Source: Rosa chinensis (Eukaryota > Streptophyta > Magnoliopsida > Rosales > Rosaceae). Taken from it: a stretch of DNA of 64,000 nucleotides. Below are positions 12,001 to 23,599 of the stretch, in pieces. A program made the translations under genes and the position numbers. The stretch is from NCBI RefSeq assembly GCF_002994745.2, contig NC_037094.1, positions 65,626,989 to 65,690,988 on the forward strand. The letters are read 5' to 3'. A model generated the notes under the pieces. That model was not told the DNA's origin, ran no database searches, and worked only from the letters and a program-made list of their open reading frames with translations. Position 1 is the first letter of the stretch, and the number at the start of each line of letters is the position of its first letter.

Positions 12001-13400
12001 TTGGTACTATGCCTAAGAGTGGACCACGAGGTTTTCGTTGTCCACAACAATTAGTATAAGAACCGAAGGTTCGGTGGAGCACATCATCATTCAAAGTGGA
12101 GTCAAGTGCAAGTGGCTGGTTAAGGTGACAACTCCAAAGTGCGATATGTGAAGCCAGCTAGAAGAAAATTCCTATCAAGGTGTGGCCAGGTTGTAAGCTC
12201 AAGATGGAGTGACTCAGAGAATAGGTGAAAATTTCTAGCTGTGAAGCTAGGTTGGAATATTAGAAAAATCCTAATTCAAGGGAGTCGAAAGGTGGAGTGA
12301 CTTGAAAGCAAGTGGAACAAGCGCTAAAGTAAAATCCTAGTCAAGGGTGGAGTTGCAAGATACTATAACATGACTCAGCGAAATGATGTTTGGAAAGAGA
12401 AATTATACCGATTTGTACACGGGCAAGGTGGAGTTTGTTAGGGTTGTATGACACAATACAAACCAAAATGTGGAAAGGATAAAATTCCACATCAGAAAGG
12501 AGACATATGATGGTTGGATTATTCATAATAGTACCAATGCCTTTTGAGATAAAACCTTATACGTGTTACTGTCAAGGTGTGTAAGTATATTGGGCTATTA
12601 CCATTCAATGCATGATTTCCCATTGTCACAAGGAAACCGGAGCTTCAAGGAAACAAAGAGGAAGATACGATCAAGCAAAATTGATTCACTGATCTTGAGT
12701 TTAATATATATGGATTCCAAATCATGTTACATAATTAAAATTGATTTACATGTCTATTAAATTGATTTGGTGCATTTTGCATTAAAGACTTTTTGCATGC
12801 CTAACAAATAAACATGAAACATTGATTTCAGTTTTTGATATCTTTCTATATTTAACTTATTTGATGATTAAAGAAAAGATTTGTTTGAGGGGGAGTTTTC
12901 CTCCTGTATAAAAGGTTTCGAAACTAATACAAGTTGAGGGTTTTCGTTTTTCATGCATAAAAACTGTTCACTCTTGAACCATTAGTTTTTGTTAAAACCA
13001 TTCTCTGAAAACTCTCATTATTTGTTCCGTGTTTCTCATGTGTTGTCTATTGCTTTCATAATTCATTCTCAAAGATCTGTGAGACGTTGAGAACAAGGAA
13101 GATCAGTTGATTGATTAGAGTTGATAGATTGATAATCAAGTAAACGTTAGATCAGTTGTAAATCAAGTTAGCAGTTGTTGCTAAGTGAAGGTGTTTGTTA
13201 TGAACAACACAACTTGTATACTGTAAACTCATTTGATTCATATTGGATTGATTTTTTGTGTTGGCTACGTTAAAAACCAAGCAGTGAAGTTTCCTCAGTG
13301 GAGAGGTTTACACTGCGTTAGCAATTTCTGTGTCCTTCTTGATATAGTGATGTCTTAGTTAAGTTGTTCTATTGATTGTAGCACAATATCATTCTGTTTG
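12001..13400 (+). mobile_element. LTR-retrotransposon debris, possibly a copia-like LTR
   Basis: A purine-rich AAGGTGGAGTTTG (near 12425) precedes TGTTAGGGTTG, resembling a polypurine tract next to an LTR start. TTGAGGGGGAGTTTTCCTCC (about 12884) and a leader rich in GAGAGGTTTACACTGCGT (about 13300) are the kind of sequence found in copia LTRs. The right end, second LTR and coding domains were not found, so edges are approximate. Confidence 0.4.
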
Positions 13401-13996
13401 GTATTTTCAAGGTGGTTAGGTGAGGAAAATATTAGCATTATGCCTAGTAATAGACTTCTTCTATAAAATAAAAAATACATACTGTATTGACCATTGTTGA
13501 GGAAAGTATACACATCGGTACTATGCCTAGGAATGGACTTGCATTGCCCATTATTGTTGAGGAAAGTATACTTTGTTCAAGTCCCAAAAAAAAGAAGTAT
13601 GTTTTGTTCATGATCTTTTAAATCAGAAAAGAGACTTATATTTTGAAACTCAGTATATACCTATTAGGGGTGATGCTCTAATAGGAACCTTTGAAATAAA
13701 GACTATATAAGGGTTTCTAAATCGAGGGTTAAACTTGTATTGACCATTGATGAGGAAAGTATACATGTCAGTACTATGCCTAAAAGTGGACTTGTTTTAA
13801 CCATTATTGATGAGGAAAGAATACTTTGTTCAAGTGCAAAGAAAAAAAAAAGAGTATTTTTTGTTCATGATCTTTTAAATCAGAAAAGATCTATATTTTA
13901 AAACTCATTATAGACCTATTAGGCATGATGCTCTAATTGCCTAATAGAGACCTTTAAAATAAAGACTCTGACTTCTAAATCAAGGGTTAGACTTAT
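13400..13996. repeat. Tandem repeat of about 253 bp, two full units and one partial
   Basis: Units start TTGACCATTG at 13487 and 13740 and share TGAGGAAAGTATAC, ACTATGCCTA, ATGATCTTTTAAATCAGAAA and a GACCTATTAGG-type segment. A diverged partial unit lies at about 13415-13486. A fragment GGTACTATGCCTAAGAGTGGA-like also occurs near 12002, so the repeat probably derives from the neighbouring debris. Confidence 0.8.
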
Positions 13997-14088
13997 TCTA
14001 AAATCTTCACTAAAAAGTAAAAACTCTCTTGACCTATTAGTGTGACGATTCGTGTACTTCAAATTATTGGGTGGATATAATTACTTAA

Positions 14089-15600
14089 GGGAAAAATCCT
14101 GTTTAGTCCCGTACTATGACTCTGTCATTTTTTCAGTCCCTGACATTCTAATTTAATCTGAAAAGTTTCTGAGGTCATAATTTCCTTCTAATACGTCGTC
14201 ACCATCCAAATGCTCTATTAACTGGCTGACATGGCAAATAAGTAGACGCCAACTCAGCGCCACATAAGCATGGTGGGTGTTAAAATGTCCAGAATAACCC
14301 TAACCTCCCTTTTTAGTTTTTTTAATTTCTCTTTTTTGTTCTTGCTGCAATCTCTTCTTCCTCTTTTTCCTTTACCCAAACCTAGCCCTTCTTCTTCCTC
14401 TCATCTAATCCAATCTCAAAGCTAAAGAAGATAAACAAAGCCACTCTGTGAGACCAAGTGCGCCGCCTCATGTTTTGGCTCTCATTCCCGAGCAAGTGCG
14501 CCGCCTCTATACCACTCGCTAGTCAGAGTTTCTCAGCCTCTGGCTCACCGACATTACTGGGCTTCTCAAAGAATCGGACTCTGGTTCAGATCTCATGGTC
14601 AGAGTTTGGCCACATAGGCAGAGCTTCAGCGACCACGACCTCGGTCCGGTTCCATCTAAATGGAAGATGAACCAGACTTCGACATCCGACGGTGATGGAG
14701 GTTTGAGTCCGATGGTGATGGCGACGACACTGCACACGGTTGCGATTTTGCTAAAGCAAGCTGAGGATTGGGATAGCTAACCCAATCTCAGTACTTCGGA
14801 TTGATTGTTTTAGGGTAATTTTGGGTTTCAAAGAAAAAATTGGGGTTAATTTGAGGTGGAATTTGGTTTTTGATGAACTTGGAAATACCCAGATGTTGGA
14901 TATATTGGTTTGATTGACTATGCAAGTGTAGTTCTTGGAATTTGCGGATATATAATCGCAATGGGATTGTTGGTTGAGCTCGGTGGTGGTTGTGGTAGTT
15001 TTGGTGGTGGTGCAGGTAGGGATCTGGGGGATTAGAAATGAGGAGTTGAGGGGCAGTGGCTTGGAGAAGTGGGTCTGGGGATGGTTGTGGTGGAGGGTAA
15101 GGGTGGTGGGATTGGGTGTAGTGACATATAGAGTAGGAGGTGGTGTAGCAGCAAGTGGTGGCAGTGAGAAGGTGGTTTTGCTGATGGTGACCTTGAAATT
15201 GCTCTCGGAGACTTTGTTCCTGTTCAAGTTTTGGTGATGCAGTAGTAGAGGAAATTCGAGTTTGAGTTCTTTGAGTAAGAGTGGAGGGAGAGAGGTTGGT
15301 TGATTCAGTTTTAGACGAGGCGGCGAGGGGTTGGGCTCGGAGAGAGAGCTTGTTGGTGGTTTGGGTGTGAAGAAGGAGGGTTATATTGGACAATTTACAG
15401 GTTGCATGGCCTGCAAATGCTGAGGTGGTCTGGCTTGGAGAGCCACATCAACAACATAAAGGTCCAACTTGACGGAATCTTAACGACGAGGACTTATTAG
15501 ACAAAAATTGTGATCTCATGGACTTTTTAAATTAAATTATAATATTAGGAACTGAAACGATGACATAGTCATAATACAAAAACTAAACAGAATTTTCCCC
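14089..15600. mobile_element. Non-autonomous Mutator-like element (MULE) with 9-bp TSD, candidate Pack-MULE
   Basis: Perfect 9-bp target duplications ATTACTTAA flank the element (14080-14088 and 15601-15609). It starts GGGAAAAATCCTGTTTAGT and ends with the inverted counterpart ACTAAACAGAATTTTCCCC. The inverted repeats continue for at least 90 bp, with CAGTCCC(T) and AATTTAAT blocks mirrored. No transposase is recognisable. The interior (about 14340-15400) is richer in G+C than the flanks, with Pro/Thr/His-rich frames on the minus strand (up to 201 codons) overlapping Gly/Val-rich frames on the plus strand; that suggests captured host sequence but none is recognised. Confidence 0.88.
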
Positions 15601-15609
15601 ATTACTTAA

Positions 15610-17326
15610 TTAGCGATGATGAAGTAACCAATTTGTTGTCTCTTTCCGATTATGTGCTATGCGCAGCCCACTATACTTGCAACTCCGAGTCCACTAGGCT
15701 CGAATAGGCCATGAGCATCCACAAATTCCAACCACCCACTTCCAACAGAAGGTAGCTAATTTAGGAAGCAAAAGTGCCCAAGATCACGAACTTTTCTACA
15801 GGATTAGACAAATAATGGAAACCTGAGTAGCGGGCATCTCAAGTTCTCAACATATAGATATAACCTGTCTGGGTACGCTTAGTACTGTAAAACTATATTC
15901 TTTTTTCTTTTTAAGAAATAACATTCTAGATGTTCATATGCATCTAGAAAACCGGTCAGTAATTTTTTTTATATTTGACTCTGACAAGATGGTTTTTTAG
16001 AAAGGAAGAATATCTAGCAATTCTAGCAAGTGGATGTTTTTTTTTTACGCGGGCATATTCAATTCTTGTTATCATTGGATTGATTCACGCCTTTGTTTGT
16101 AGCTTCACTAGCTTGTGACTAGAGTGGGAATATGGAAAATATATCAAACCTGATCGACATAATACTATCATACAAGGAGATCGAGGTAAGGATTAAGATC
16201 TGTAGTAATATTAATATATGTCTCGTCCGTGCATGTTTTTCGTGAAGCCTTTTCTTCATTGGCTACATTGGCTAGAATATAGCTAGTTTTACGAATGATG
16301 CTCTCAATGATCAAAACCGACAACTTCATTGCTAAAACGCCCTACAGCACTAATTAGAGCAGTTTTACACGACTCATGAGTGGCCAGAGTCAGCCAATAA
16401 TAATGGCTTGTGATCACTTTGCGCTTTATATCTTATCTCTAGTTGCAGCAGTCTGAGCACGATCTGCGTCAAAACCTTCCTTTCCACTCAACTGTCTTCC
16501 TTTTATGTGACCTCTAATTGGTATGCGCATGCAGAAGAGAAAAACGAAATTGGATTTCGATCAATGTCCAATTGCTTATGGGTCTAGAAGCTGGCAAAGT
16601 CAACTAATGCGATGTTCCAACTTAACATGCTTAAATGTCAACATTATCGTAAAATGATTTATAGAGGTCCAACCCCATGAAAATGAAGCGTAATTCGTTT
16701 GACCATTTTCAGTTAATTCTAGAAGCTGGCAAAGTCAACTAATGAGATGTTCCAAGTTAACATGCTTAATGCCTGCTGGCATGATGGTATGGTTCATCTG
16801 TTGAATGTCAACATTATCGTAAAATGATTTATAGAGGTCCAACCATGAAAGTGAAGCGTAATTCGTTTGACCATTTTCAGTTAATTCGTTTTCTCCCCAC
16901 TATAAATTAGTGGGTTTTCTCTTGGTTCTTAGTTTGACCAACTCAAAACTTTTATTAATTTCCTAAAACCTTTGGGATTGACTAATTAGAATGACGGTTC
17001 GATCTCATCCAATGCATTTAAAAATATAATAATGAATTTTTGGCTTTGATGGCCGGTTTAAGTGTTACAGCATTCAAATTTCAAAGTGTTTATCCTACTA
17101 GTAATTTTGTTGCTTTTAGATGCAAGATTTCTTTTGTTGCTCGGCATTCAATACATATTATACAAATAAGAAAAACAACTCCTTTCAAAAAAAAAAAAAA
17201 AACAACTTCATACATTTTTTTCACGGCCGGCTGGTTCACAAATTTTAAAATTTGTATATCAATAAGAAATTTAAAAAATATATATATATATGCTCATTAG
17301 CTCATATATCAATTTCACAATCTTAA
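15610..17326. other. Gene-free stretch with one tandem duplication
   Basis: No coding, RNA or transposon structure is supportable apart from the 136-bp tandem duplication listed separately. Base composition is A/T-rich with a T-run near 16035 and an A-run near 17190. Confidence 0.5.
16583..16889. repeat. Tandem duplication, period 136 bp, with a 36-bp length difference
   Basis: Both units start TCTAGAAGCTGGCAAAGTCA (16583 and 16719) and end CATTTTCAGTTAATTC. The second unit has an extra stretch of about 36 bp beginning ATGCCTGCTGGCATGATGG, itself partly palindromic, which is either an insertion there or a loss from the first unit. Confidence 0.85.
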
Positions 17327-17778
17327 GGTCTCGTTTGGTTCGCAGAATGGAAATGTTGGGAATGAAAACTTTATCATTTCCTGTGTTTAACACACCCAAG
17401 GAAAGGAACAGCCTTTATGCATGGAAAAATATGGGAGAAAATGTGGGAGGATCTACCCTATGGGATTCATTTTCCCTCATATTTTTCCTGCATTAATAGC
17501 TTACTCTAAAGATCATTTTAATGCTTGTTATTACCAAATTATCCATGATACTTTTTAATTTTGAATTGTTTATGTTTTGATAATAAGGATTAATGTTACC
17601 TACTTTCCTATTTATGTCATACAGAAACCAAACATCGGAAAGTAAAGTAAAATATATTTTCCGATTACTTTCCCGGCATTTCCAAACATTGGTAGGAAAA
17701 CTAGGGGAAATTTACTTTCTCATGCTCATAGGAAAGACCAATGAACTGATTTTTTTTTTCCTGCAACCAAACGATGCC
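17327..17778. mobile_element. PIF/Harbinger (Tourist-like) MITE, 452 bp
   Basis: TAA duplications lie at 17324-17326 and 17779-17781. The ends are GGTCTCGTTTGGTTCGCAG on the left and, read from the right, GGCATCGTTTGGTTGCAGG. The interior is rich in GGAAA and TTTCC stretches. A second member of this family sits in an intron of the GH5 gene (28750-29091). Confidence 0.75.
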
Positions 17779-17781
17779 TAA

Positions 17782-18669
17782 TAGTATAAGTCAGAAAACT
17801 TTTCTCATGCAAGTGGTCTAGTTGACCAATTAAAGTAACGGGGTGTAACCAAAATAAAAACAAAAATACCCTCATTTCTGTTCTTGTGTACAGAATTCCT
17901 CCAAGGATACACACGCATGAACCATACAATAGGTAGCCTTGGATTGCGGCTTGTCTACAACTATTTCAACTCTAAATTTTTGGATATTCTATGCTTCAAA
18001 CATCTTCCATCGGTGTTTGCTTGAAAAAGGTGTTGAATCTTATGGGACCTGGTTAGAAGCTTCCTTATTTGTATCTTTGTGATCCAATTGGAATCGCTTT
18101 TGAGCTCAAAAACAGGGCATAAAGTGTGAAAATGTACGGGCAATGCAACCATATTAGTTACAGCCTTGGAGGCTCTCCATATATATTAACATACAGGGTG
18201 ATCTTCTTATATTAAATATTCAATCTGAAACTAATCGATGACTACCAGTATTGGTTTATGGTAATTGCTCTTTAATTTTCTGGAAAAATGATTGGTTAGA
18301 TTCATGCCAAAATGGCATAGTTTACTTTTTTTTTCAGAAATATTCAAGTTCAACGTACGTAGCATTGTTCGTTTATTATCGAGTATCCCTGTTTATAAGG
18401 AAACCCTGCGCTGACCTTCTCCTTCTCAGTTTGGCACAGACATGGTGTAATGAAAGTCTAGATTGATAGGTGCGTACGTATGTTCAATGACCGGTGGAAC
18501 AAATGCCAAAATGCGGCATTTGAATAAGAAAATGTCTATGCAATGATTTGGTCGACCTATGAAGATTGCAAATCTCACACCGGTAAATCTTTCTATATTA
18601 CCCTTAAACAAAAAAAAAAAAAAAAAACTTTCTATATTGGGTCTATATTATGGGAATCATCTGATTATA
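17782..18669. other. Gene-free stretch
   Basis: A/T-rich sequence with no recognisable gene or element boundaries; an A-run lies near 18612. Confidence 0.5.
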
Positions 18670-18752
18670 TTAAAAGCTTGATGGCCAAAATACCTCCTGA
18701 TATTTTCTTCTATTGTTAATTTACACACTAACTTATTAATTTTACCCAATAA

Positions 18753-21700
18753 GAGCATCTGACAGGGTCCGCCCCGGATTCCACCCTGGAATCCGAAGTG
18801 GCCCCGCGGGACCCACCTTTAAAGAAGGTTTACCAAAAATTTCGGCATAACCTCCCTTAAAAATGGGCAACCCAAAACCTGTAGAATTTCAATTTCACTT
18901 CTAAACAACCCTCCCAAAACTTCTGGAGCCACCCTGCTCCCAAAACCGCACAACTCCACAATTTAGAGTATCAAATTATCCAATTAACTCAAATTACAAC
19001 CAAGTCATAGGTTACAATATTAATACAAAATCTCAAGGTTATCAGAGCAGGCTAAAACCAAAAGAACAACGATATACATAGTAGGTTAGCAAGTAACCTA
19101 CGAGGGATAGATGACAGCGGTGGTGCTAAGCCTCAACTCCTAAAGCCGAACAGCTACACTGCGAACTGGGCATTTGAAACCGAAGGGCCCAAGGGAAAGT
19201 ACATAAAAAACGTTAGCGTGAGCGGACAAAAATAAACAATTTCAAACAAAAGAGATTTTATACTTTCCCACATTTATTTCTTTAAAAATTCCCGATGCAT
19301 GCAATGATTAACAAAAATAAAATAAGAGGAGTTCCGCTCATGAAAGCCGACTAGCCCCGCTAGTCACAAACGAATAAAAGAAAAGGTTGAAACTCAGATA
19401 CTCAAGGAAATAAAACCAGCCCCGCTGGCTAAAATAAATCGGACTAGCCCCGCTAGTCGAAAATAGTATAATGAGTAGGGGAAGACGATAGCCATACGAG
19501 TGAGCCTCCCAGGCTCGGGTGATAGCCTCCCAGGCTAAAGTACTCTCATTACTCCCGTAATATACTCTTACGCCACTATGTGTAGCGATAGGATACTGGG
19601 CTTCAGAATTACTGTCACAGAGACAGTAACCAGCGCCACAAAGGCGGAGGGCTTCGGTGATCCCATGACCTCGCCACAAAGGCGGAAGATCAAAGCTAGC
19701 AATGATAAGTCACCCAAAGTATGGCAAAAGAAAATCCGAAAACCTCATAAATCCATAAAACTTCCCCAACTCTCGTAAATGAATTTCCAACGACGTGTCC
19801 CACACGCCAAGATAATCTCAAGTTCAAAATAAATAGGAGATAAATAAATATAAAGATTTACTCCATCGAAATCTCATTTCGAAAATCTCATAAAAATCTC
19901 AAATCGCCGAGTATAAATATAATATAAATAGTATAAATCCAGAAATCACATCGGAAATAAATAAATAAGGTAAGATAAGCAAAACCAATGACGTGACCCC
20001 GCACGCCATAAAATCTTCAAATAAACAAATATCCAAAATCATTTCTGAAAATAACCATATGCTCGGGAAAGTAATACGATAAACAAATTATTATCTCAGA
20101 TTCAAATAAATAAATGCATGCATCATTCTTTGAAAATAAACGTCCACTCACAGTATGCGGCTAACGTGGTACCCAAGCGTAAGGATCCTCGTCAAGCGAT
20201 GGGTCGGTACCTCGTCCTGTACACAATTATATTCCGTAAACAATAATTCGATAAACAAGTACGATTCTATAATGAATCCCAAAACCCTACGAAATCCCAC
20301 ATCACCATTTCTTTCCGGATTCAATCCAAACTTCACCATTAATCTATCTCCGTCGATTAAAGTATTCCATATCGGAACAAAGGAAACCCGAAGGTCGGAT
20401 TCTCACAATTCGACAACCAAAACTTCCAAACTTCGGGAATTTACAAACATATCCAAACTCTTCCAAAATTCACCAAACTTCACATACAAGCTCCACAACA
20501 TTTATACAATTTAAAGGGCTAAAAACTGAAATTAAAACACTGCCCACACAAGCCTCCACGGGCCGCCACGCGCCACCCACAGTGGCCGCGCGTGGGGCCC
20601 ACGCGCCACCTACCAAACACCACCAATGGCCACCAAATTTTGGCAGCACCTCCTACTCAACATGCCTAATCTCTTTCTCAACTACAACAAGTGCCAATTT
20701 TACCTGGAAGGGCTCCAATTAAGCCGGTGAAAATTTTCCAGAAAAATTCAAGAACGCTAGGATCGGGTTCGATCGATTCGACCTCCACACTGCAAATTGA
20801 GAAGCAAGACCTTAGGGGAAATCATCTCCAGCAAAAACCCGACCTTCGACGCCGGTCTGGTGACCGGAGAAGGCCGGAATCGCCGGAAATCGGCAAAAAT
20901 CGCAAATTGAAACCATTACCTTCCCGGCGCGAAATCAAGCTTCTCCGGCCAAATCTTCACAAAACACCACCGCCAATGTGTCAAGGGGGAGGAGACGAGC
21001 CTGGGGGTAGCCGGATTCCGTCGTGGGTCGGCCGGAGGAGGGAGAAATCGGAGGTAAACCAGTTCGGGTCGAAAGGGGGAGGGGTCGGGGGAGAAGAGAG
21101 AGGGAGAGTTACCGGGTTTCCGAAAATGGAAACCTACAGTGGTAACTTTCCATATTTATATTTTTGTTACCATAAACAGTAACTTTCACATTTTAAGCTA
21201 TAACTTTCACATACAAACTCCGATTTTTACGTACCACATATGCACGCGCTCGGTTTAATGTCCTCTACAACTTTCATGAAGGAAATTTTCTCAAATTTTG
21301 ACCCGAACGAAAAGTCAACTTTTAGGGCCACTAAAAGTATCCAAACAAGTAAAAAGTGAAAGAAATTATCGCTTTCCGTCCAAATGACTAGTAAACGGTA
21401 AAATTTAGGTCCGGGACGTTACAGCATCTTTAGCAGACTCTCTATTTTGGCTCATTAGCTATTTTAGAGAGCATGTTTAGCTTTTTATCTATTTTAGCAG
21501 TTGCACTTGACTCTTAAGTAACTCTCCATTATAACTTTTAGCTATCTAGCTCCTAAATATAGAGAACGAGATGAGACTCTCTATAATTTAAAATATTCTA
21601 TTTGAGTTACTTTATGTAATTTATAAATACATTTAAACTATTTAATATTCATTTAAAAAATAATATAAATTCAAAATGAGCTAAAATAAAGAGCACTGAT

Positions 21701-21793
21701 ACATATATATTTCTAAAGTGGCTACCCAAAATGACTTTTTAGCTACTTTAGCTAAAATTTGACTAAAAATGGCTAGCATTGCTAAAGATACTC
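18753..21793 (+). mobile_element. Tourist-like MITE (about 372 bp of own sequence), interrupted by a solo LTR
   Basis: TAA duplications lie at 18750-18752 and 21794-21796. The ends are GAGCATCTTTAGCAGAC and, at the right, TTGCTAAAGATACTC. The element is split after GAGCATC by the LTR at 18760-21423. A second, inverted copy with its own TAA duplications is at 39244-39759. The TAA target site and ends place it with PIF/Harbinger-type MITEs. Confidence 0.85.
18760..21423 (-). mobile_element. Solo LTR, 2664 bp, gypsy-type family, younger copy
   Basis: A perfect 5-bp duplication GCATC flanks the element (18755-18759 and 21424-21428). Read on the minus strand it starts TGTAACGTCCCGGACC and ends CCCTGTCA, giving TG...CA ends; TGTAACRYCCCG starts are common in plant Ty3/gypsy LTRs. 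No internal domain or second LTR is present, so this is the product of LTR-LTR recombination. Frames inside it, including a 163-codon Arg/Gly-rich one at 20691-21182, are not supported as genes. The homologous copy at 9089-11726 is more diverged at its ends. Confidence 0.85.
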
Positions 21794-22037
21794 TAACACT
21801 AACTTTTCCAAAGTTTGGCAATTTTCATATTTCCGTTAACTTTCGTTGAGTTCCACTATTAAATATCATCATGTGCAAAATATGTGAGGGTATTTTGGTC
21901 ATTTTACTTAATTTTAATTTTTTGGTTTTTGTTTATCTATTCTAATTTTTGTTTAGATTAACTCAACTTAATTTATCATATACATTTGTTTTTTATTTTT
22001 TTTATTTTTTTAGTTACAATGTATTGGATATTTTGAA

Positions 22038-23599
22038 GGGCTTTTGTCTATTTACCCCATTTTTAGAGATTTTTTTCCCACTTACCCCATTAAGTTTTTT
22101 TAATTCTCTCTTACCCAAGACACTCTAAGGAAGTATTCCCTAATACCCCATTAAGATTTTTTTTTTGTTTTTAAATTTTTTTTAATACCATTTTACCCTT
22201 ACCCCTTTGTTACTTAGAGAGAGAGAAAGAGAGAGAGAGAGAGAAACCATGGGAGACTTCGCCGGAGTCCGGTCACCGATCGCCGGAATCAGGTCAACGT
22301 TCGCAGGAGTCCAGCTACCGCCCACCGGAATTTGCTGAAAATCTCACCGGAAAGTTTTTTTTGCACCCAATAGACCTCTATTGTCCCCCCCCCATAGACG
22401 ACTATCAGCCATGTATTGCCCCCCAATAGACGTCTATTACCCGCCAATAGAACTTTCGGTAGCCGGAATAGAAACTAATCTTCCTAAAATTAGACAGATA
22501 AAACTTTGATTAAAGAAAAAATGAAGAAATTATATCAATTTTAAAACGTCTATTGCCCCCCAATAGACGTTTCGATTACAGAAATGAGAACTAATTTTTC
22601 TAAAATTACAAAAATATAACTTTAATTAAAGAAAAAAAAGAGGAGATTACATTAATTCAAAACGTCTATTGCACCCCAATAGACGTCTATTGCCCCCCAA
22701 TATAATCTTTTTTTTTCTTTCTTTTTCCTTTCCTTCTGGGCCTCATTTTATAAGAAATAAAAGAAAGGATAATGAAAAAAAGTATAATCAAAAGCATAGG
22801 CGACCTTCTAAATCCAATTCCATCTTTTCCAATAAGGATGAGGGAAAACGGTTACTCTAAACAGTAAACATGATGAATGAGTTCAGAGGCCAAATGGCAG
22901 CATCATATTCATCTATAGCTATAACACGTTCCTTTGAAAAAGCACACAAAATTCAATACTAAAATATAAAAAGAAGCCAAAACAGAGTACAACATATGAT
23001 ATCAACAAACAAGAAGACCTCTTTCTAGATGACCCAATCTTTAATAAACGGCCTAGTCTTATCACTCACAACCGAAGCCAATAAATTGGCCAGAACTTGC
23101 AGAGGGATCACAATCATTAACAAAACCGACCAACCGGTTCCGATCAAAACGATCACCGCGAACAACAAAATGCTCAAATCAAATTCAAGGCTTTCATGAG
23201 GAACAACCCTCCCATGAGGATGTGGGTCAATATCCAACCAAAAATTCAGAGCGAAGAGCCTGGCGACGGAGAGAGTCTCGAAGGAGCATCGAAGCCGGAC
23301 GGGCCTCTGATTGGGCGAAGAGTCTGGCGACTGAAGGATTACGTTACAGTTTCAGACGACCGGCGACCATGCCGACGACGATCTGGCCGAGATCGTGACA
23401 GGCTCAAGAGAAGAGAGAGAGAGAAGAGCGATGGAGTGTGATCGGGGAGAGAGAGAGTGTGGTGTTTGGTTGTAAATCTTTAAATGGGTTGAGGAAAAAA
23501 TGGTCTTTTGACGTCAAATTGTGTATGTGGGAATAAAAATCTCTTGCTGGGGTAAGTGAGATAACTTTGGCTCATTTTGGGGCTTTTGGTCAAGGACCC
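22038..23599. mobile_element. Pack-MULE-like element, copy A (1562 bp)
   Basis: Perfect 9-bp duplications TATTTTGAA lie at 22029-22037 and 23600-23608. The left end is GGGCTTTTGTCTATTTACCC and the right end TTTTGGTCAAGGACCC; the inverted ends are short and imperfect. Internal hallmarks shared with copies B and D are a C-rich lane of CTTACCCCATTAAG type, a GA microsatellite, a GGAGACTTCGCCGGA-type block, a minisatellite of CCCCCAATAGACGTCTATTG units and, near the right end, GGGAATAAAAATC followed by a GTAAGTGAGATAA-type block. The cargo at about 22720-23460 is not shared with the other copies. Confidence 0.85.
23025..23285 (-). pseudogene. Captured fragment encoding a hydrophobic segment (cargo of Pack-MULE copy A)
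   Basis: A minus-strand frame of about 80 codons ending at 23025 reads through FWLDIDPHPHGRVVPHES, then a long hydrophobic stretch (LSILLFAVIVLIGTGWSVLL onward) and ends in SDKTRPFIKDWVI. It looks like part of a membrane protein, with one or two membrane spans. I do not recognise the parent gene. It lacks a promoter or full-length context, so it is treated as a captured fragment. Confidence 0.4.

Larger units (their letters stand above)
18670..21905 (+). repeat. Unclassified dispersed repeat, split by a MITE and a solo LTR
   Basis: The flanks 18670-18752 and 21794-21905 together match one uninterrupted copy on the minus strand at about 26160-26335. Shared stretches include TTCTATTGTTAATTTACACA, CACTAACTTTTC and TTTCCGTTAACTT. 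The copy at 26 kb therefore acts as an empty site for the MITE inserted here. Confidence 0.75.

Noticed and set aside
14788..15393. 201-codon minus-strand frame and overlapping plus-strand frames
   Set aside because: Low-complexity Pro/Thr/His and Gly/Val compositions on opposite strands of one G+C-skewed stretch inside a MULE; no domain.
20691..21182. 163-codon plus-strand frame
   Set aside because: It lies inside the solo LTR at 18760-21423; composition is that of G+C-rich LTR sequence and no domain is visible.
22380..22700. CRISPR-like array of spaced repeats
   Set aside because: Units are palindromic minisatellite repeats within a eukaryotic transposon; spacers are simple C/G runs and there are no cas genes.
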